A stretch of 64,000 nt of DNA from Oculatella sp. LEGE 06141 (GTDB lineage: Bacteria > Cyanobacteriota > Cyanobacteriia > Elainellales > Elainellaceae): contig NZ_JADEWO010000004.1 of the NCBI RefSeq assembly GCF_015207605.1, forward strand, positions 124,001 through 188,000, in the 5' to 3' direction. The notes beneath the pieces are model-generated. The model was not told where the DNA came from, searched no databases, and saw only the letters and a program-made list of their open reading frames with translations. Both the position numbers and the translations under genes were made by a program. Shown here one piece after another: positions 29,255 through 38,696 of the stretch. Positions within the stretch are counted from its first letter, which is position 1. Each line of letters opens with the position of its first letter.

Positions 29255-29944
29255 ATGCTCAACAGAGTGCAGCGGCGGTGGCTTAAACGCCGAGCTAAAC
29301 GAGCTGGTCTGCTGGTGTTCGGGGTTTTATTGGGCGGTTGGTTGCTCATCAACAGCGCCATGCTTCGCTCTGCGGCCAGCCAACCAGTTGATGCGTTCCT
29401 GGTTCTGGGTGGCAGCATTCAACGGGAAATTCATGTGGCAGAGTTAGCCAGGCAGCATCCTGAAACGCCAATCTTGATTTCGACTGGTTCTCCAGTGCCC
29501 TGTGTCTGGCTAATTTTTCAGCGAGCCAATGCCCCAATCCAGAAAGTTTGGCTAGAAAATTGCGCTCACTCTACGTTTGATAACTTTTTCTTTGGCCTGC
29601 CTGTTTTGCAGCATTGGCAGACCCGCAAGGTTCAGTTAATTACCTCGCCCACCCATCTTCCCAGAGCCGTGTGGATGGCTAAGATTCTGCTGGGCGCTCA
29701 TGGAATCTGGGTTGAGCCAGATATTGTGGTAGAAACAGGGACTCCTGCTAATCGGGAATTTTGGTGGAAAACAGGCTTGGATGTAACTCGCAGTTTGGTG
29801 TGGGCGGCGGTTAGTCAGGTTTATCGACCGTCCTGTTCATCTCTGTATCCGTTAGCGGCGATCGACATGCAGCAATGGCAACATCATAATTTTCACTGCG
29901 AACGTCAGGGACACCTTGAGAACCAGTTGCTTAAGACCCAGTAG
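29255..29944 (+). CDS. DUF218 (YdcF/SanA-like) membrane-anchored protein
   Basis: A 229-residue protein. A basic N-terminus leads into one membrane segment (about residues 17-33). The DUF218 fold follows with DAFLVLGGS, ISTGSPVPCVW, ENCAHSTFDN and ITSPTHLPRA, the usual conserved strands. E. coli relatives (YdcF, SanA, ElyC) are linked to envelope integrity; the cyanobacterial role is unknown. The start ATG 29255 lies close to the family B element, so its promoter may have been changed by the insertion. It is alone in its unit. Confidence 0.82.
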   Translation: MLNRVQRRWLKRRAKRAGLLVFGVLLGGWLLINSAMLRSAASQPVDAFLVLGGSIQREIHVAELARQHPETPILISTGSPVPCVWLIFQRANAPIQKVWLENCAHSTFDNFFFGLPVLQHWQTRKVQLITSPTHLPRAVWMAKILLGAHGIWVEPDIVVETGTPANREFWWKTGLDVTRSLVWAAVSQVYRPSCSSLYPLAAIDMQQWQHHNFHCERQGHLENQLLKTQ

Positions 29945-30400
29945 GATGTCATTCGCAGCGGTGAACTGTCGGTGCTGTAGAGCGAGCGTGGGGTTATATG
30001 TACCTCCAAGTGGGGGCGATCGCTATTTTGCCCTGCCAATATTGAGTGTGTTTCCCAAATCGTGGCTGGAGATCATGCTGGAGTGGTTCGAGCTGGCTAA
30101 CCTGAATCGAGGTTATGAAATAAATCAGTAATTCTTTAAAAGCAGGACAACTTGCCTGCAAAAGTGATAGGCAGATGGAGACGCTTGCCATACAAGAGGA
30201 AATGCCGACTTGCGTCATGCCGATCTTGGGACGAACGTCCTGCGAATTGGATAGCTGAGTTAACAGCTAATTGTTCTGTATGCACTGTCTCATCACGATT
30301 TGAGAGGTTATACCTGGAGTGAGAAACTACCGAGACGGCTATGTGTCACAATGTAAACGGTTTTGCCAACTCGGTGAAAGGTTTGGAGTAGGCGTGAGTC
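29945..30400. other. Intergenic region upstream of ndhF
   Basis: About 456 bases. A short stem GCAGG/CCTGC occurs near 30142-30159. The rest holds the leader and presumably the promoter of ndhF-ndhD. No coding frame or RNA gene is supported; one HIP1-type site lies at 30017. Confidence 0.45.
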
Positions 30401-32491
30401 ATGGAACCGATTTATAAGTATGCCTGGTTGATTCCGGTTCTGCCGCTGGCAGGAGCGATGTTAGTCGGCTTAGGTTTAATTTCGTACAGCAAAGCAACAA
30501 GCCATTTACGTAGAGTATGCGCTGGCTTTATCGTGTCGTTGATCGGAGCGGCAATGACCCTGTCATTTGCCCTTCTGTGGAGCCAAATTCAGGGGCACGA
30601 AACATACACTCAAGCAATTGAATGGGCTGCGGCAGGAGATTTTCGCCTGACGATGGGATACACCATCGATCACTTAACGGCATTGATGCTGGTGATTGTG
30701 ACTACCGTGGCGTTTCTGGTCATGGTTTACACCGATGGCTACATGGCTCATGATCCAGGCTATGTTCGCTTCTATGCCTATCTGAGTCTATTTAGCTCGT
30801 CTATGTTGGGGTTGGTTATTAGCCCCAACCTGGTTCAGGTATATATTTTCTGGGAACTGGTCGGCATGTGTTCTTACTTGCTGATTGGGTTCTGGTATGA
30901 CCGAAAAGCGGCGGCAGATGCATGTCAAAAGGCATTTGTCACAAACCGTGTGGGAGACTTTGGGTTACTGCTGGGCATTTTGGCGCTGTATTGGGCTACT
31001 GGAAGCTTTGAGTTTGTTGAAATTGGCGATCGCCTTCAGCAACTGGTTGAATCGGGTGCCCTTAGTGCTGGTCTGGCCTCGTTTTTTGCCATCCTGGTGT
31101 TTTTAGGGCCGGTGGCAAAGTCGGCTCAGTTTCCGCTGCATGTGTGGTTGCCCGATGCGATGGAAGGTCCAACGCCAATCTCAGCCTTGATTCATGCGGC
31201 CACGATGGTGGCTGCCGGGGTCTTTCTCATTGCGCGGATGTTCCCGATGTTCGAGCATCTGCCGATGGCGATGGATACGATCGCCTGGACAGGAGCCGTC
31301 ACCGCTTTCCTGGGAGCGTCGATCGCGATTACCCAAAACGACATCAAAAAGGGGTTGGCTTACTCCACCATGTCGCAGTTGGGTTACATGGTGATGGCAA
31401 TGGGAGTGGGCGCGTATGGCGCTGGTCTTTTTCACTTGATGACCCATGCCTACTTCAAGGCAATGCTGTTTTTGGGTTCCGGTTCGGTGATTCACGGCAT
31501 GGAGTCTGTGGTGGGTCACGATCCAGCCTATGCTCAGGACATGCGCTTGATGGGTGGGTTGCGTCGCTATATGCCTGCTACCGCCATTACCTTTTTAATT
31601 GGCACCCTGGCTATTTCTGGGATTCCTCCTTTTGCGGGGTTCTGGTCAAAGGATGAAATTTTAGGCTCAACCTTTGCTGTTAATCCTTTTTTGTGGATCA
31701 TTGGCTGGCTAACCGCCGGGGTTACGGCTTTCTACATGTTCCGGATGTACTTCATGACCTTTGAGGGACCATTCCGGGGAAATGAGGCGGAGATTAAGCA
31801 ACAGCTTAAGAATGAAAAGTTGCAGCGTTTGGGGCTGGCCTTTGGCCCTGGGGCGATGAACCCGCAGGAACTAACGGCTGGGGTCGAGCATCATGACGAG
31901 CCTGATCATGACGCTCATGGGGATCATCACCACAGCCACGAACCACACGAATCGCCGTTGAGTATGACACTGCCGCTGGTGGTGCTGGCGATTCCATCTA
32001 TGGTAATTGGGTTGGTGGGTACTCCGTTTGCGAATTACTTTGAGGACTTCATCCATCCCCCTGGAGAAGCGGTACACGAAACCTCGATGGCGTTGGAAAC
32101 CTTCGACTGGACAGAGTTTCTAACGATGGGCGGTAGTTCCGTTGGCATTGCGCTAATTGGTATTACCCTGGCATCGCTGATGTATCTCAGACACAAGATT
32201 GACCCTGCGGCGATCGCCAAGTCCGTTGAGCCGTTGTACAAGCTGTCACTGAACAAGTGGTACTTTGACGAGATTTATGATGCTCTCTTCGTGCGGGGCA
32301 GCCGTCGTCTGGCACGACAAGTGCTAGAGGTGGATGTGCGGATCGTGGATGGCATTGTGAACCTGGCGGGTTTTGTCACCCTGGTGACTGGGGAAGGACT
32401 GAAGTATCTGGAAAACGGACGGGCACAGTTCTATGCCCTGATCGTATTTGGGGCTGTTCTTGGTTTAGTTCTGCTTTCTGGAGTCACCTGA
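30401..32491 (+). CDS. ndhF: NAD(P)H-quinone oxidoreductase subunit 5 (NdhF1 type)
   Basis: A 696-residue antiporter-like membrane subunit of NDH-1 with about 16 hydrophobic segments. Hallmarks: the MVYTDGYMAHDPGYVRFYAY and GMCSYLLIGFWYDRKAAADA blocks, and the central SAQFPLHVWLPDAMEGPTP. It carries a His/Asp-rich loop at about residues 496-516 (HHDEPDHDAHGDHHHSHEPH). NdhF pumps protons and couples plastoquinone reduction to cyclic electron flow and respiration. ndhD follows after 117 bases on the same strand, and no cupA/CO2-uptake gene follows, so this is the F1/D1 rather than the F3/D3 pair. Confidence 0.95.
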   Translation: MEPIYKYAWLIPVLPLAGAMLVGLGLISYSKATSHLRRVCAGFIVSLIGAAMTLSFALLWSQIQGHETYTQAIEWAAAGDFRLTMGYTIDHLTALMLVIVTTVAFLVMVYTDGYMAHDPGYVRFYAYLSLFSSSMLGLVISPNLVQVYIFWELVGMCSYLLIGFWYDRKAAADACQKAFVTNRVGDFGLLLGILALYWATGSFEFVEIGDRLQQLVESGALSAGLASFFAILVFLGPVAKSAQFPLHVWLPDAMEGPTPISALIHAATMVAAGVFLIARMFPMFEHLPMAMDTIAWTGAVTAFLGASIAITQNDIKKGLAYSTMSQLGYMVMAMGVGAYGAGLFHLMTHAYFKAMLFLGSGSVIHGMESVVGHDPAYAQDMRLMGGLRRYMPATAITFLIGTLAISGIPPFAGFWSKDEILGSTFAVNPFLWIIGWLTAGVTAFYMFRMYFMTFEGPFRGNEAEIKQQLKNEKLQRLGLAFGPGAMNPQELTAGVEHHDEPDHDAHGDHHHSHEPHESPLSMTLPLVVLAIPSMVIGLVGTPFANYFEDFIHPPGEAVHETSMALETFDWTEFLTMGGSSVGIALIGITLASLMYLRHKIDPAAIAKSVEPLYKLSLNKWYFDEIYDALFVRGSRRLARQVLEVDVRIVDGIVNLAGFVTLVTGEGLKYLENGRAQFYALIVFGAVLGLVLLSGVT

Positions 32492-32608
32492 TTTTGGCGC
32501 TATCAGCTCTGTGGACATGGGCGGTTGCCCTGGCTCACGGCCGATCGTCCTTCAATGGGAGCTTTGGCTCCTTGCAAAATCTCATCGCTTATAACAATTG
32601 GCTGATGA

Positions 32609-34204
32609 ATGCTGATGAATATTGATAATTTTCCCTGGCTAACCACAGTCATTCTGTTTCCTCTACTGGCGTCGCTGCTGATCCCGTTCTTGCCAGATAA
32701 AGATGGCAAAACCATTCGCTGGTATGCCCTGACGGTTGGACTGATTGATTTTGCGGTTTTGGTCTATGCCTTCTACACGCAGTACGATTTTTCTGACCCT
32801 GGTTTGCAGTTGGTTGAGAGTTATTCCTGGGTTCCGTCTCTCGACTTGAGGTGGTCAGTGGGTGCAGATGGCCTATCGATGCCGCTGATTTTGTTAACTG
32901 GTTTTATTACCACGTTGGCTATTCTGGCATCCTGGCCTGTGACGCTAAAACCGCGACTGTTTTATTTTCTGATGCTGGCGATGTACGGTGGGCAAATTGC
33001 CGTTTTTGCCGTTCAGGATATGCTGCTGTTCTTCCTGGTATGGGAGTTGGAGCTAATTCCGGTTTACCTGCTGCTGGCGATTTGGGGTGGTAAAAAGCGG
33101 CTGTATGCTGCGACAAAATTCATCCTGTACACCGCAGGCGGTTCGCTGTTTATCCTGGTCTGCGCTCTGGCGATGGCGTTTTATGGTGACACCGTTACCT
33201 TTGATATGCGATCGCTGATGGCAAAGGATTTTCCGATAAACTTCCAGCTTCTGGTGTATGGAGGCTTCCTGATTGCCTATGCGGTTAAGTTGCCGATCTT
33301 TCCACTGCATACCTGGTTGCCGGACGCACACGGTGAAGCCACTGCCCCAGTCCACATGTTGCTGGCTGGCATTCTGCTAAAGATGGGTGGGTATGCCCTG
33401 GTTCGGATGAACTGCGAAATGTTGCCCGATGCCCATGCTGTAGTTGCTCCAGCGTTGGTAATTTTGGGGGTGGTAAACATCATCTATGCCGCTCTAACCT
33501 CGTTTGCCCAACGAAACTTGAAACGGAAGATTGCCTACTCCTCTATTTCCCACATGGGATTTGTTCTAATCGGGATCGGCTCATTTACCGACCTGGGGTT
33601 GAGCGGTGCTGTGTTGCAAATGGTGTCGCACGGGCTGATCGGAGCCAGTTTGTTCTTCCTGGTTGGGGCAACCTATGACCGGACTCACACCTTGATTCTG
33701 GAGGAAATGGGCGGCGTTGGCCGGAAGATGCCCAAGATCTTTGCGATGTTCACGACCTGTTCCCTGGCTTCGCTGGCGTTACCGGGAATGAGCGGGTTTG
33801 TAGCTGAGATCATGGTGTTTGTTGGTTTTTCGACCAGCGATGCCTACGAGCTTCCGTTTAAGCTGATTGTGGTCATTCTGGCCGCGGTGGGTGTGATTTT
33901 GACCCCCATTTACCTGCTGTCGATGTTGCGGCAGATCTTTTATGGCCCCGAAAACAAGGAGCTAACCTCGCATGAGGTGTTAGTGGATGCCGAACCGCGT
34001 GAGGTGTTTATCATTGCTTGCTTGCTCATCCCAATCATTGGCATTGGTCTTTATCCAAAGCTGCTGACTCAGGTGTATGATGCCAAGACGATTCAGCTTA
34101 CGGCTCGATTGCGCGATTCGATTCCGGCACTGGTGAAGACACCAGAGGCTCCAGAGCCACTGGCAATGTACTCGCTGCAAGCGCCGGAACTGCTCCCTAG
34201 CTAA
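32609..34204 (+). CDS. ndhD: NAD(P)H-quinone oxidoreductase subunit 4 (NdhD1 type)
   Basis: A 531-residue membrane subunit homologous to NuoM. It has the signature [18 protein letters not shown], the [19 protein letters not shown] proton-path block and the [16 protein letters not shown] helix. ATG 32609 or ATG 32615 may be the start. It is 117 bases behind ndhF and probably co-transcribed. The C-terminus after about 500 is Pro/Glu-rich and variable. A hairpin at 34228-34251 follows. Confidence 0.94.
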   Translation: MLMNIDNFPWLTTVILFPLLASLLIPFLPDKDGKTIRWYALTVGLIDFAVLVYAFYTQYDFSDPGLQLVESYSWVPSLDLRWSVGADGLSMPLILLTGFITTLAILASWPVTLKPRLFYFLMLAMYGGQIAVFAVQDMLLFFLVWELELIPVYLLLAIWGGKKRLYAATKFILYTAGGSLFILVCALAMAFYGDTVTFDMRSLMAKDFPINFQLLVYGGFLIAYAVKLPIFPLHTWLPDAHGEATAPVHMLLAGILLKMGGYALVRMNCEMLPDAHAVVAPALVILGVVNIIYAALTSFAQRNLKRKIAYSSISHMGFVLIGIGSFTDLGLSGAVLQMVSHGLIGASLFFLVGATYDRTHTLILEEMGGVGRKMPKIFAMFTTCSLASLALPGMSGFVAEIMVFVGFSTSDAYELPFKLIVVILAAVGVILTPIYLLSMLRQIFYGPENKELTSHEVLVDAEPREVFIIACLLIPIIGIGLYPKLLTQVYDAKTIQLTARLRDSIPALVKTPEAPEPLAMYSLQAPELLPS

Positions 34205-34227
34205 ATCAGCATTGTCGGATTATGGCG

Positions 34228-34251
34228 ATCGCCAGTCCCATGGCTGGCGAT
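34228..34251 (+). terminator. Hairpin after ndhD
   Basis: ATCGCCAG (34228-34235) pairs with CTGGCGAT (34244-34251) over an 8-base loop and is followed by TTCTGTGTTT. It lies between the convergent ndhD and nuclease genes. Part of a HIP1 site forms one arm, so the stem could be incidental. Confidence 0.4.
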
Positions 34252-34259
34252 TTCTGTGT

Positions 34260-34910
34260 TTAAAACCGTTGATAAAACAGCGCAACCCGCTCTTGCCACT
34301 GCTGCCAGTAATCTCGCATTGCGTCTGAAGAGAACCAAAACACTTCAGCGGGTTGATCTGGAATGGCTACTGCCAGTAGGGCATGGCTTAGGGTGGTTCC
34401 GGCAGCAGCATAGAGATGATTGACCGCTCCACAATAGGCGGCAAGCTGAAGCGGCCCGTCATATAACCGTTCAATAGAGCCTTTGGGGCGATCGGCGGTC
34501 TTCCAGTCGCAAATGCAGGGCACTCCCTGATAGCTGGCAACACAATCGACCTTCCCGGCATAGCCCAGGTCATAGTGAAACACCTTGCTCTCCACTAACT
34601 GCACGTCGTGAATTCGGCCTAAAACGGGTTTGAAGCTCTCCCAGTAAGGTTTAGCATCCTCTGGGCAGGGAATCTCTTCACCGATCAAATAGCTTTTAAT
34701 TTGCTTGTGGGTGAGTGTCCCTCGTCTGCTAGCCGATCCGGAAATTCGCATGGCCTCAGCCGTTCCAACTCGTTGCCGCCATTGCTGAAGCGAGTCGCGA
34801 TCGGCCTGTGGTTTCGTCGCATTCAGGATAGTTGTGACGCTGGGTAGGCGAACGCCATGATCATCCACAAGGTATCCGCGTCCGGCACTGCGTTTGGCTG
34901 AGTTGGTCAT
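34260..34910 (-). CDS. PD-(D/E)XK exonuclease-like protein (MGME1/RecB-type)
   Basis: A 216-residue protein with a RecB-like nuclease core: an early helix with HKQIKSYLIGEE, motif GKVDCVA (Asp), motif CICDWKTAD (DxK catalytic pair) and a following LQLAAYCGAV (QxxxY-like). This order matches MGME1-like single-strand exonucleases. The role is presumably processing of DNA ends; the cellular function in cyanobacteria is not known to me. It converges with ndhD with 55 bases between the ends and is not in an operon with other repair genes. Confidence 0.75.
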   Translation of the reverse strand: MTNSAKRSAGRGYLVDDHGVRLPSVTTILNATKPQADRDSLQQWRQRVGTAEAMRISGSASRRGTLTHKQIKSYLIGEEIPCPEDAKPYWESFKPVLGRIHDVQLVESKVFHYDLGYAGKVDCVASYQGVPCICDWKTADRPKGSIERLYDGPLQLAAYCGAVNHLYAAAGTTLSHALLAVAIPDQPAEVFWFSSDAMRDYWQQWQERVALFYQRF

Positions 34911-35088
34911 CGGCTAGCCTAATTACCGCTCAAACTGTTCAGTATAGATGAGATACAACGGCAGCATTGGGAATAGCAGACAGCCATCTGCTAATTGGAG
35001 ATGATACAGTCGTGCTAGGGTGCTTTAGCCCGTCTGGTTAATGCCACTCGTTCACGCAGATCAACCCCACCTTTAACTATTATTAATT

Positions 35089-36066
35089 ATGACGGCGGCT
35101 GTAGAATCCTCACCTAGACTCGCTTCTACCCTGATCAACGGCATCTTGTCCATCAAGCCGCTGGCTCACCTGGCCAAGCATCAGGCTCGCAGCATGATGA
35201 TCAAACGGGCTGAATCGATTGGGGTCTATTGGCGCAATGAAGTAAAAACGCTGCGATCGCGCGGCAGTGCTGCCGAGTTTGCGCCGGAGTGGGATGCCGA
35301 ACTTGCTACGCTGCAAAATCCAGCGTTGGTTTATCCCGACTATTATTTACGCACGTTTCACGCCTACGAGCAGGGCAACCTGAGTTGGGATGCGGCGATG
35401 GAAGTGGAAGTGGCTGCTCATGCGGTTCATGCTCGAATTTGGCAAGATGCCGGAGCAGAAGGGGATGCCATGCTGCGGCAGAGCTATCACAACCTGTTGC
35501 GTCAGCAGATTCCAGGTTCGCCCAATGCGATTTTAGATATCGGTTGCAGCGTTGGCATGAGCACATTTTCCCTGCATACGACCTATCCAGAAGCGCAAAT
35601 TACGGGGGTTGACCTGTCGCCCTATTTTTTGGCGATCGCCCAATATCGTTCCCAGCAACGCAGCTCTTTACCCTCCGCCATGAGCTATGCATCGACGGCT
35701 CATGCCCCCACGTGGATTCATGCGGCAGCAGAGCAAACAGGCTTGCCAGAGGCATCCTTTGACCTGGTTTCTGCCTTTTTAGTCTTCCACGAACTGCCTC
35801 AAACAGCGGCGATCGCCATCTTGCAAGAGGCGCGTCGAGTGCTGCGTCCCGGTGGTTGTTTTGCCATGATGGACATGAATCCCAAGTCGGAGATCTATGC
35901 CAAAATGCCGCCCTACATCTTAACGCTGCTCAAGAGTACGGAGCCGTATTTAGATGAATACTTTGGGCTGGAACTGGAACAGGCCATCTACGAGGCGGGT
36001 TTTACCCAACCAACGGCGATTTGCAATAGCCCTCGCCACCGCACGGTGATTGCTCAGGCGCGGTAA
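35089..36066 (+). CDS. Class I SAM-dependent methyltransferase
   Basis: A 325-residue protein. A helical N-terminal region (about 1-140) precedes the Rossmann core with motif I ILDIGCSVGMSTFSL (about 146-160) and the acidic ITGVDLSPYF strand. Later strands show SFDLVSAFLVFHELP and ARRVLRPGGCFAMMDMNPKS, typical of UbiE/small-molecule methyltransferases. The substrate is not apparent. It is alone, and a hairpin (36087-36108) separates it from the convergent QueD gene. The fold is secure. Confidence 0.88.
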   Translation: MTAAVESSPRLASTLINGILSIKPLAHLAKHQARSMMIKRAESIGVYWRNEVKTLRSRGSAAEFAPEWDAELATLQNPALVYPDYYLRTFHAYEQGNLSWDAAMEVEVAAHAVHARIWQDAGAEGDAMLRQSYHNLLRQQIPGSPNAILDIGCSVGMSTFSLHTTYPEAQITGVDLSPYFLAIAQYRSQQRSSLPSAMSYASTAHAPTWIHAAAEQTGLPEASFDLVSAFLVFHELPQTAAIAILQEARRVLRPGGCFAMMDMNPKSEIYAKMPPYILTLLKSTEPYLDEYFGLELEQAIYEAGFTQPTAICNSPRHRTVIAQAR

Positions 36067-36086
36067 CTACAATTCAAACTGGGAAA

Positions 36087-36108
36087 AGAGAGGGCGATCA
36101 CCCTCTCT
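36087..36108. terminator. Shared hairpin between convergent genes
   Basis: AGAGAGGG (36087-36094) pairs with CCCTCTCT (36101-36108) over a 6-base loop, located between the methyltransferase and the QueD-like gene. It may end both transcripts; TGTTTAT follows on the plus strand. Confidence 0.5.
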
Positions 36109-36113
36109 GCTGT

Positions 36114-36986
36114 TTATACCTCAACTAGGTTAGGTTCTTCTATGCCAGACTCAACGGGTTGAGCCTCAGGCTCAACACAGTACACCTCGCAGGAATTGTT
36201 GGGGCTTTCAATTAGCTTCACCTTGTGCAGTGTTGCTCCGGTTGCGCGGATTGGAGCACGCAACAAATCGCGAATGTGAACGGCAATATTTTCTGCGGTG
36301 GGCACAACTTCGGCAAAGTGAGGAATATCTTTGTTGAGGAAGGTGTGATCGAACGGTTCAACGACGTGGGTATCGATCGCGTTTTGCACGGCTGTCAGGT
36401 CAGCAATCATACCTGTTCGCGGATCGATCTTTCCCGTGACCGTTACTTCCAGGTGATAGTTGTGTCCGTGGCCGTTGACGCGAGCGCACTTGCCGTAAAT
36501 TTCGCTGTTTTGCTCTAGCGTTAGATGCGGCAGGGCTAAGCGATGAGCCGCGCTAAAGTGAGTACTAATGGTTAAATAAGCGTTCATAGCGTTTCCTTCG
36601 TATTCAGCCCACAGTTCCGGACTTTCAAAGAGTTGGATGCGAACCAGCGGCAGGTGTGAAGCCAGACGCTGCCAGATGACCCGCGCTAAGTTTTCGGTTG
36701 TCGGCAGCGTTTGCTGTAGCTCAGGCCAGGTGTCGTTTAAGTAAGAAAAGTCGAGCTGACTTGTGACTTCTCGCTTAATCACCTGCTTCACATCTGAGAG
36801 GTTCAGCACCATGCCATAGTCATCTAGCTCTCCTAGCATCGAGACATACAACACGTAGTTGTGTCCGTGTCCAGGGAAGCGAGCGCCTAGCCCAAATTTC
36901 TCGGCGTTTTCAGTCTCGCTCAGCTCTGGTAGCCAATAGCGATGGCTGGCCGCGAACTGCGCTCGACGGTTAATGATACATTTCAT
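36114..36986 (-). CDS. Tandem 6-carboxytetrahydropterin synthase/PTPS-like protein (first domain degenerate)
   Basis: 290 residues hold two QueD/PTPS folds in tandem. Domain 1 (about 1-130) keeps the zinc histidines (His15, His40, His42 in HGHNY) but has Gly34 where the catalytic Cys should be and Phe80 in place of the relay His (LDFSYLN). Domain 2 (about 134-270) has His148, His173/His175, Cys167 and the Asp213-His214 pair, so it is the active half. Such enzymes act on dihydroneopterin triphosphate in preQ or biopterin-type synthesis; which pathway is not clear from context. The acidic C-terminal tail is outside the fold. Confidence 0.87.
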   Translation of the reverse strand: MKCIINRRAQFAASHRYWLPELSETENAEKFGLGARFPGHGHNYVLYVSMLGELDDYGMVLNLSDVKQVIKREVTSQLDFSYLNDTWPELQQTLPTTENLARVIWQRLASHLPLVRIQLFESPELWAEYEGNAMNAYLTISTHFSAAHRLALPHLTLEQNSEIYGKCARVNGHGHNYHLEVTVTGKIDPRTGMIADLTAVQNAIDTHVVEPFDHTFLNKDIPHFAEVVPTAENIAVHIRDLLRAPIRATGATLHKVKLIESPNNSCEVYCVEPEAQPVESGIEEPNLVEV

Positions 36987-37125
36987 AGGAAAATGTTTAA
37001 GTTCTGTGAACCTGCGCTCCTTATCAGGATAGCAAGAATCCCGATTCGTTTCTGTTTTGCGCCAGGTCAGCCAATTTTAAGCCGGGCTGGGAAAGCCAAG
37101 TCTTGCTGACTCTACCGATCGCCAC

Positions 37126-38442
37126 TCACTGTTTGACCGACTGTTCTGAGCTTAACTCTTGCTTGGAGTAGAGATTCAGTAGCACCACTTCTCGATGGCG
37201 AATGGTAGCGATCGCCATTTCCCAGGTAAAAGCAAACGACTGAAACGATTGGGGCGAAATCCGGTCTTCGTCCAAATCCACAACGACTTTGTGCAAAATC
37301 TCGAACAAATAGCGACGAAGCTGGTTGAGCTGTTCCAACTCGACCGACTTTTGCACGTCATCAATTAAACCGAGAATTTCTAAGTTGTACATATCGGCGC
37401 GATTTTTTTGGCGCTCCTTCAACCACAGGCGAAACTGCCAGACGCCGGAAAAGATCAGGATCGACACCGACAGCAGCAGCCCGATCGGCTCGGCATATTC
37501 GACTAAAAAACTGGGTTCGTCCTGGTCGTAATAAGCTCGCGCTCCCGGATGCATCGGCAAGCCTAAATTCATGCTCGATTCGGGCAGGGTAATGTTGGCC
37601 GCTCTGGGATATTGCGCCACCAGCTCATTACGAAATTCAAACAGGGTTTGCGCGATCGCCCGCACCACTTCGGGGTTAACATCCGCATGGGATACTAGCA
37701 CAGCTCGCACCCCCACCACGGGCAGGTCAGTGGGTGGGGTTGGAATGGCTCCATCGTAGGTACCTTTCGGAATTTGAGTCGCTTCCAAATATGGAAAGGA
37801 TAGCCGTAACGCGGTCGCCTGATCGATCGGAATTAGGCGGGCTTGCGTATTGCTGAGCAGTTCACTAATTGAAGGATTGCCAAGAGCCAGCACGCGAAAT
37901 AGGGCATCGACCTCCCCGGCGCGAAAGGCTGTATGCGCTTCTGCTGCCCCAAGTGAGACAAATTCAAAATCGGTTTCGGCTAAACCATAATGCCGACTGA
38001 GCGGCCAAAACAGAGCATAGGAACCGCTGCCTTCTGGCATGAGCGCGATCCGCTTTCCTTTCAAATCGGCGACGGTTTGAATGTCTGTATCCGCAGCGGC
38101 AACCAGATGAAATACTTCAGGAAACAGATAGGCGATCGCGCGAACCGACGGAGTCACAGGGGTATCGTTTTGCACGATCGCTAAATTGACTCGCCCTTGC
38201 TCCAGCAGTTGCATGTTTTCAGGCGATCCTTTAGTTTCTAATACAGTGATATCAATTTTGGGATCGTGCCGTTCCACCACATTTGCCAGTGCTTGGGCAA
38301 AGGCATAATATTCTCCGTCTTTGCTAGCGGTTGCGATCGTCAACTGATAGGTCTGCTTTTGTTCAAGCGCCCACAACACGGCAAAGGCGATCGCCGCACC
38401 AACGCTTAGCAGTACCACTGGAAACGTAAACCTGCTTTGCAT
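37126..38442 (-). CDS. TAXI-family solute receptor tethered to the membrane with cytoplasmic tail
   Basis: A 438-residue protein. An N-terminal hydrophobic segment (about 7-25) acts as anchor or signal. The TAXI domain begins TIATASKDGEYYAFAQALA and runs to about residue 310, including LKGKRIALMPEGSGSY. A second membrane segment (about 323-342) leads into a charged helical tail (about 345-438) that should lie in the cytoplasm. TAXI proteins usually deliver ligands to TRAP transporters, but no TRAP permease is encoded nearby and this one is anchored, which points to sensing. The ligand is unknown. Confidence 0.83.
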   Translation of the reverse strand: MQSRFTFPVVLLSVGAAIAFAVLWALEQKQTYQLTIATASKDGEYYAFAQALANVVERHDPKIDITVLETKGSPENMQLLEQGRVNLAIVQNDTPVTPSVRAIAYLFPEVFHLVAAADTDIQTVADLKGKRIALMPEGSGSYALFWPLSRHYGLAETDFEFVSLGAAEAHTAFRAGEVDALFRVLALGNPSISELLSNTQARLIPIDQATALRLSFPYLEATQIPKGTYDGAIPTPPTDLPVVGVRAVLVSHADVNPEVVRAIAQTLFEFRNELVAQYPRAANITLPESSMNLGLPMHPGARAYYDQDEPSFLVEYAEPIGLLLSVSILIFSGVWQFRLWLKERQKNRADMYNLEILGLIDDVQKSVELEQLNQLRRYLFEILHKVVVDLDEDRISPQSFQSFAFTWEMAIATIRHREVVLLNLYSKQELSSEQSVKQ

Positions 38443-38609
38443 CGATATACCGAGAGACTCTCTCAGAATTAGAGCATTAGCTTCTTAACGGTAATAGTAA
38501 TCTGTTTCTGCGGCACCACTTTCTAGTCCAGAAATAGGGCTAGTCGAGAAATAGGGCTAATAGAGAAGTAGGGGTGGGGGTGTTCTCACTCACAAAATCA
38601 CTTCAACGC

Positions 38610-38635
38610 AAAAGGGCATCCACTAAGGGATGCCC
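38610..38635 (-). terminator. Rho-independent terminator after ycf23
   Basis: GGGCATCC (38614-38621) pairs with GGATGCCC (38628-38635) over a 6-base loop; on the minus strand TTTT follows (AAAA at 38610-38613). It lies about 60 bases past the ycf23 stop. Confidence 0.6.
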
Positions 38636-38696
38636 CCAGACATGATTGAAACGAGCTTGAATGCCGTGGGTGCTGATCCAGCGGGTGCCGATCTGC

